From assembly GCA_018402385.1 (NCBI GenBank), contig JAGYJA010000006.1:273415-337414 (forward strand): a DNA stretch of 64,000 nt. The letters run 5' to 3'. The DNA comes from Flavobacteriaceae bacterium (GTDB lineage: Bacteria; Bacteroidota; Bacteroidia; Flavobacteriales; Flavobacteriaceae). This document shows positions 59,989 to 64,000 of the stretch, piece by piece; the first letter of the stretch is position 1, and every line of letters begins with the position of its first letter. Both the position numbers and the translations under genes were made by a program. The notes under the pieces are model-generated. The model saw only the letters and a list, made by a program, of their open reading frames with translations. It was not told the DNA's origin and ran no database searches.

Positions 59989-60199
59989 ATTGCTGTATTT
60001 AAAAATACCCCTAACTATAGAAATTGTAAAAGAGCAAATGAGTCAAAGTTTAGATATAAATAGAACGATAGACCAATTGCAAAAACCATTCTTTTACGAA
60101 ATCATTCCCTGTAAAAAAAAAGTAAACTTTATATATTATTTCTAACTTTTTTTTTGTTTTTTTGAAAAAGTAAATCCCAAATTTACAACCTCACTACTT

Positions 60200-60838
60200 A
60201 TGAATAAATTACTCCTTACCATAGGCTTGGTCATTGCCTGTAATAGTATCACTGCTCAAACAAATGCATTCAATGTTTTTTCTCTTGAAACCGGTATTGG
60301 AGCCACCATTCCAATAAGCCCAAACGACAAACTAGAGAAGTCAAAATTTTTGGCTTTAAAGCAGTTCAATATGGGCGGTAGATATATGTTTACAAAATCT
60401 TTTGGACTAAAAGGAAGTTATCAATTCAATGGTTTTCGATCCAAAGAGAATTCAAATCAGGGTATTGACTACCATAGTCTAAGGCTTGAAGCAGTTTACA
60501 ATGTGGGGCGTCTCTTTCAAATGCCCCATCGATTTCAAGAAAATTTTGCTTTACTAACCCATATTGGATTGGGGTATTCAAGAGGAAAACCCGTGGGCGA
60601 AAATTTTTCAGAGCAAACAGGAAATATCCAATGGGGGCTTACTCCTTTATTTAAATTAAACAATACAATTGCACTCAATGCAGATTTGACCTATGTGTTC
60701 AATTTAAAACAACACTATACCTATAACGGGTCATTAATCAGTGAGTCTTATGATGATGTTACAGGGGGGTATATGACCTTAGGGGTGGGAGTTATTATCT
60801 ATATTGGTGAAGAACGAAGACATGTTGATTGGTTATAA
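60200..60838 (+). CDS. Second outer-membrane beta-barrel protein, paralogue of 59304
   Basis: A 212-residue protein with a signal peptide (cleavage near SITAQ) and strands aligned with the upstream barrel: FSLETGIGATIPIS, GGRYMFTKSFGLKGSYQF, IDYHSLRLEAVYNVG, LLTHIGLGYSRG, WGLTPLFKLNNTIALNADLTYV cut here at NNTIALN, and LGVGVIIYIGEERRHVDWL at the end. It shares with its neighbour the terminal (H)xDW and the missing OmpA domain. The two come from an old duplication. Function unknown, probably structural or adhesive. Confidence 0.8.
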   Translation: MNKLLLTIGLVIACNSITAQTNAFNVFSLETGIGATIPISPNDKLEKSKFLALKQFNMGGRYMFTKSFGLKGSYQFNGFRSKENSNQGIDYHSLRLEAVYNVGRLFQMPHRFQENFALLTHIGLGYSRGKPVGENFSEQTGNIQWGLTPLFKLNNTIALNADLTYVFNLKQHYTYNGSLISESYDDVTGGYMTLGVGVIIYIGEERRHVDWL

Positions 60839-60874
60839 TTTGTAACCCAATAGTCCTTTATGCAATAGTAAACC

Positions 60875-61084
60875 TTAGCTGTTTTTTTTGCCGGTCTTTC
60901 GGTTAACCACTTTGTATCCTGCTTTTTCTGCACAATCTTTACTACAAAACCAAGTATAGCCATAGTTTGACCAAGATCCACAAACAAAAGCCTCACTTTT
61001 TTTTTCTAAAATAGTTGCACAATAGCTGCATACCGTCTCGAGTAAAGGATGTGTCTTTGAAATTTTTACAATTGTTTTCGGCAT
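60875..61084 (-). CDS. Small TRASH/YHS-like zinc-binding protein
   Basis: A 69-residue protein with cysteines spaced as CSYC, then FVCG, and WFCSKDCAEKAGY. The (F/W)CSxxC followed by a basic end is reminiscent of TRASH/YHS metal-binding domains, which bind copper or zinc. It has no signal peptide and no neighbours in the same direction closer than 80 bp (the DUF3050 gene). A longer-looking frame on the same strand in another phase (60799-60996) is a shadow. Function unknown. Confidence 0.65.
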   Translation of the reverse strand: MPKTIVKISKTHPLLETVCSYCATILEKKSEAFVCGSWSNYGYTWFCSKDCAEKAGYKVVNRKTGKKNS

Positions 61085-61164
61085 AATGCTAGATGATAAA
61101 TAATCATTAGTGAGTACGTTATGAATAGTATTTCAGTGAATTTAAACCTCTCTTTTTTGCCCCA

Positions 61165-61947
61165 TTAATTAGGTGTTCTTGTCAAACTTTTATAAACACA
61201 ATCCCAGAGTAGTTTTCTTTTAGAAAGTGTAAGTTTTGCGATTGCGGCAGCTTCATCCCAAAGGTTTTGATCCTCACCACATAAAAGTTCAACCATTTTT
61301 AAGGCAAGTTGACTGTGATGCTCTCCATCAACTTCAATATGCCGTTCTAAATAGTAATTCATTAAGGTAAATTGATCTGGGAAAGACATTTTAAATTCTT
61401 TGACCATCGAAATAAACATTTCAGGAATTAAGTCTTCCCTGCCAAAAGTAAAGGCAGCCGCCATCAAATGGGGTTTACCGGTTTTAATAACATCAAAGGT
61501 ATGCTGTACAAATCCACTCACAGCAAGAGGCACATCGGCGCTATTGAGTGCCTTCTCTAAATTGGAATGCGATTTAAGCTGGTTCAGAAAAAACGTCATA
61601 TTTTCTGTGGATGCACCGCTTTGATTCATCGCATCCAGATACATTTCAAAATGACTTTTACGATTGCCATAAAAATCCAAATCACTTTCTTCGCCAACAA
61701 CCACTTCATTGATAAAAAAACGCACCGCTCCATCTCCTTTTGGATACCAAGGGATAGCCGTAGAAGTTAAATGGATTTGAAGCGCTTTTAATAAGGACAT
61801 AAAATCCCAAACAGCATATACATGATGCTCCATAAAAACATGCATGTCTTCAGGAGTTTTTATTATTTTATAAACCTGGTGATTCGTAATTTCAGCTCTT
61901 AAGCTTGCTATTTTATTTTGAATTCCTTGAAGTCCGGTAGCGCTCAC
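61165..61947 (-). CDS. DUF3050 domain-containing protein
   Basis: A 260-residue all-helical protein: LRAEITNHQVYKIIKTPEDM, FMEHHVYAVWDFMSLLKAL, FFINEVVVGEESD, and MNYYLERHIEVDGEHHSQLA. These histidine-rich helices match DUF3050, a heme-oxygenase-like fold. Related heme-oxygenase-like di-iron proteins oxidise small molecules; His/Glu positions such as HxxxE in FMEHHVYAVWDF and EHHSQ are candidate ligands. The start is GTG at 61947. No pathway can be inferred from its neighbours. Confidence 0.85.
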   Translation of the reverse strand: MSATGLQGIQNKIASLRAEITNHQVYKIIKTPEDMHVFMEHHVYAVWDFMSLLKALQIHLTSTAIPWYPKGDGAVRFFINEVVVGEESDLDFYGNRKSHFEMYLDAMNQSGASTENMTFFLNQLKSHSNLEKALNSADVPLAVSGFVQHTFDVIKTGKPHLMAAAFTFGREDLIPEMFISMVKEFKMSFPDQFTLMNYYLERHIEVDGEHHSQLALKMVELLCGEDQNLWDEAAAIAKLTLSKRKLLWDCVYKSLTRTPN

Positions 61948-62613
61948 TTTTTAAGTTTTTTTATTTTATAAAAGTAAGATTTGTTTAAATAGTTTAATTT
62001 AAATTAACCGCATTATACTTTAACTAATCACCACTTTTCATAGGGGTATGCTATGCATTCAAATCAACTGAAATCAATACCATACCAATTTTTTTTTGTA
62101 AACTGTTTATTTAAAATTGATTCTAAATTTTTAAATCGCTTACAGAATTAAAAGTTTCCATTTATGGTGATCGTCTTAGCACATAAAGACACTCAATAGC
62201 AATAGTATTTTTATCTTGAAACTTGGGTTGCATTCTTTTTTCTTCAATCCGCAGGGTTTTGGAATCTTCTCTTTAACATGCAAGTAGGAATGCAGTCATT
62301 TAATCTTCAATTTATAGCATGAAATGCATTTAAAAACTGTATATTTAGACGAGCTTTGTGCTATAAAACACAAAGCATTCATATTCTTTATTTTTAATCA
62401 ATTATGATTATTGGAATTAAAATATCAAAAATCAATTTCAATTAAAAACGAGATTATGTTATATCTTTTTTTTTAAAATGATTTATTAAATTAGTGTTTA
62501 ATAACATTAGTAAATCAGTCTCTTTAAAATTTTAGATGCTATTTTGCTTAAAATTAAAGTGAGTAAAATAAGCTATGTAGATTGCTAAAGAAATTATATT
62601 TTATAATAAACCT
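61948..62613. other. AT-rich intergenic region without recognisable feature
   Basis: I see no coding frame, RNA gene or strong hairpin in these 666 bases. Short AT-rich palindromes exist but none exceeds what such composition would give. It must hold the promoters of the divergent DUF3050 and tviB genes; no good TTG / TAnnTTTG pair is evident. Confidence 0.6.
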
Positions 62614-63999
62614 ATGAAAAAAATTGCGGTCATCGGTCTGGGGTATGTGGGGTTGCCCCTCGCCAGACTTTTTGCAACAAAATACCCCGTGGTAGGCTTT
62701 GATATCAACCAAAATCGCATCGACGAACTCCAAAAAGGACACGACAGCACCCTCGAAGTAGAAGACACCGACCTCCAAGCCGTCCTCCTTGATAGAAATC
62801 CATTTCGATTTTCCTCCCCTCCGGAAGCGGACACTGAGCGGAGTCGAAGTGGGGAGGACAACGGCCTCTTCTGCACCCACCACCTCATTGACATTCAGGA
62901 AGCCAATGTCTATATCATCACCGTGCCCACACCCGTGGACAAACACCACCGGCCGGACCTTACCCCCTTGTACAAATCCAGTGCTGCAGTGGGCAGTATC
63001 CTGAAAAAAGGCGATACCGTCATTTACGAATCCACCGTCTATCCCGGGGTGACCGAAGAAGAATGTGTGCCCGTTTTAGAACGCGAAAGCGGTTTGAAGT
63101 TCAATACTGACTTTTTTGTGGGCTACTCACCGGAGCGCATCAACCCGGGCGACAAAGAACACACCGTCGATAAAATCTTAAAAGTGACCGCCGGTTCCAC
63201 ACCCGAGATTGGCCAACAAGTGGATGCCCTCTACAAAAGCGTTATCACCGCCGGGACTTATTTGGCGCCTACCATCAAAGTGGCTGAAGCCGCCAAAGTC
63301 ATCGAAAACAGCCAGCGCGACATCAACATTGCCTTTGTCAACGAACTCGCAAAAATATTCAACATCCTGGAAATTGACACCCATGAGGTGCTCAAAGCCG
63401 CCGGAACCAAATGGAACTTTTTGCCCTTCAAACCCGGGCTGGTGGGCGGACACTGTATAGGTGTGGACCCTTATTATTTAGCACAAAAAGCACAGGAACA
63501 CGGCTACCACCCCGAGATCATCCTCGCCGGAAGACGCCTCAACGACTCCATGGGAGAATACGTCGCCGCACAAGTAGTGAAGACCATGATTCAAAAAGAC
63601 ATCTCCATTAAAGGCGCCGAAGTACTCATGCTGGGCATCACATTCAAAGAAAACTGCCCCGACGTGCGCAACACAAAAATCGTGGACGTAGTACACGCCC
63701 TGCAGGATTACGGTATCAAAGTCACCATTCACGACCCCCTCGCCAACCCCGAGGAAGTCATGCACGAATACGGCCTAAAATGCCATACCGAATTAGATTT
63801 AAACAAAACGTCATTGCGAGCGGAGCGAAGCAACCTCGACAACCCGCAAACCCGAAAACACGAAAACTCGTTTGACGCCATCGTCCTCGGCGTAGCCCAC
63901 AAAGAATTCCTCAACCTGGACTTAAACCCGTTTAAAAAAGAAACGGCTGTAGTATATGACGTTAAAGGAGTTTTAGAAAATGCTGATATGAAATTATAA
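62614..63999 (+). CDS. tviB: UDP-N-acetylglucosamine 6-dehydrogenase, TviB/WbpA type, with two REP-derived inserts
   Basis: A 461-residue UDP-sugar dehydrogenase. The NAD-binding fold begins with [15 protein letters not shown]; the middle has [14 protein letters not shown] and [14 protein letters not shown], the catalytic Cys is in [16 protein letters not shown], and the C-terminal UDP domain has [16 protein letters not shown]. It oxidises UDP-GlcNAc (or UDP-GalNAc) to the uronic acid. Two short stretches do not fit the family: residues around 70-81 ([12 protein letters not shown]) and around 400-412 ([12 protein letters not shown]). Both are encoded by REP-like palindromes that insert in frame. 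Its likely partner is the TviC-type epimerase at 8041. Confidence 0.93.
   Translation: MKKIAVIGLGYVGLPLARLFATKYPVVGFDINQNRIDELQKGHDSTLEVEDTDLQAVLLDRNPFRFSSPPEADTERSRSGEDNGLFCTHHLIDIQEANVYIITVPTPVDKHHRPDLTPLYKSSAAVGSILKKGDTVIYESTVYPGVTEEECVPVLERESGLKFNTDFFVGYSPERINPGDKEHTVDKILKVTAGSTPEIGQQVDALYKSVITAGTYLAPTIKVAEAAKVIENSQRDINIAFVNELAKIFNILEIDTHEVLKAAGTKWNFLPFKPGLVGGHCIGVDPYYLAQKAQEHGYHPEIILAGRRLNDSMGEYVAAQVVKTMIQKDISIKGAEVLMLGITFKENCPDVRNTKIVDVVHALQDYGIKVTIHDPLANPEEVMHEYGLKCHTELDLNKTSLRAERSNLDNPQTRKHENSFDAIVLGVAHKEFLNLDLNPFKKETAVVYDVKGVLENADMKL
62812..62858. repeat. REP-like element inside tviB, N-terminal
   Basis: TCCTCCCC (62812-62819) and GGGGAGGA (62851-62858) bound a 47-base stretch containing CACTGAGCGGAGTCGAAGTG (62832-62851), the REP core found elsewhere in this window. 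It is translated in frame as [15 protein letters not shown]. Confidence 0.85.
63809..63838. repeat. REP-like element inside tviB, C-terminal
   Basis: CGTCATTGCGAGCGGAGCGAAGCAACCTCG-type sequence (30 bases, given in part), with TTGC / GCAA closing a hairpin. The CGTCATTGCGAG...CGAAGCAA core is a widespread bacterial intergenic repeat. Here it lies in frame in tviB and gives [11 protein letters not shown]. Confidence 0.85.
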
Positions 64000-64000
64000 A

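Noticed and set aside
1..64000. CRISPR array, prophage, toxin-antitoxin or restriction system
   Set aside because: No spacer-repeat array with regular unique spacers, no phage structural genes, no methylase or nuclease pair was seen on either strand.

Overview
The window is AT-rich and comes from a member of the Bacteroidota, almost certainly a marine-type Flavobacteriaceae. The grounds are a PorQ type IX secretion protein, a TonB-dependent receptor with a carboxypeptidase-like N-domain, BY-kinase style Wzc with a tyrosine/glycine tail, many short lipoproteins, -7 boxes of the TAnnTTTG type, weak Shine-Dalgarno signals, and small proteins I know only from flavobacteria. I see no tRNA, rRNA, prophage, CRISPR array or intact transposase.

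Layout. 1-4 kb: end of a RecD-like helicase, NhaA antiporter and an ABC-F ATPase. 4-12 kb: exopolysaccharide locus (Wza-like export lipoprotein, Wzc-like kinase, initiating sugar transferase, TviC-like epimerase, RfbB, RfbA), then an SDR and a YceI lipoprotein. 12.8-20 kb: GrpE-DnaJ, an ABC exporter pair, MscS, a sigma-54 type response regulator without DNA-binding domain, and PPK2. 20-24.5 kb: two M28 peptidases, a fatty acid hydroxylase and an isoprenylcysteine methyltransferase-like protein. 24.5-28.3 kb: second polysaccharide block (O-antigen ligase-like, glycosyltransferase, polyprenyl glycosylphosphotransferase). 28.8-36.7 kb: OxyR and a six-gene MoxR/DUF58/DUF4350/DUF4129/membrane/SpoIIM-like operon with a divergent RDD gene. 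36.7-48 kb: TRIC-like channel, cyclophilin, NUDIX, acyltransferase, ECF sigma with membrane partner, TonB receptor, two MsrB, M48 protease. 48-53.9 kb: repeat-dominated region around an MFS transporter and a three-repeat lipoprotein. 54-58.4 kb: lon, porQ, cmk. 58.4-59.2 kb: microsatellite-like DNA. 59.3-64 kb: two beta-barrel proteins, two small conserved genes and a UDP-sugar dehydrogenase (TviB-like).

Functionally, the dominant theme is envelope and surface polysaccharide. TviB (62.6 kb) and TviC (8.0 kb) would together make UDP-GalNAcA from UDP-GlcNAc, RfbA/RfbB make dTDP-4-keto-6-deoxyglucose, and two initiating transferases and one Wza/Wzc pair serve assembly and export. A second theme is protein quality and oxidative stress (GrpE, DnaJ, Lon, OxyR, MsrB x2, cyclophilin).

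The most unusual aspects are structural. Five genes (lon, an MFS transporter, a glycosyltransferase, a DUF4350 gene and a small membrane protein gene) are each split by a single-base frame change, four of them in a homopolymer. That is either a read-error signature or real decay. Short palindromic (REP-like) elements are scattered through the window: two sit in frame inside tviB, and one pair of related repeats differs by an exact 23-base REP insertion. A roughly 170-bp near-perfect palindrome with a possible 3-bp target duplication, a 68-bp double-hairpin tandem repeat, and a set of about six 200-bp repeats flanking the 49-52 kb genes add to this.
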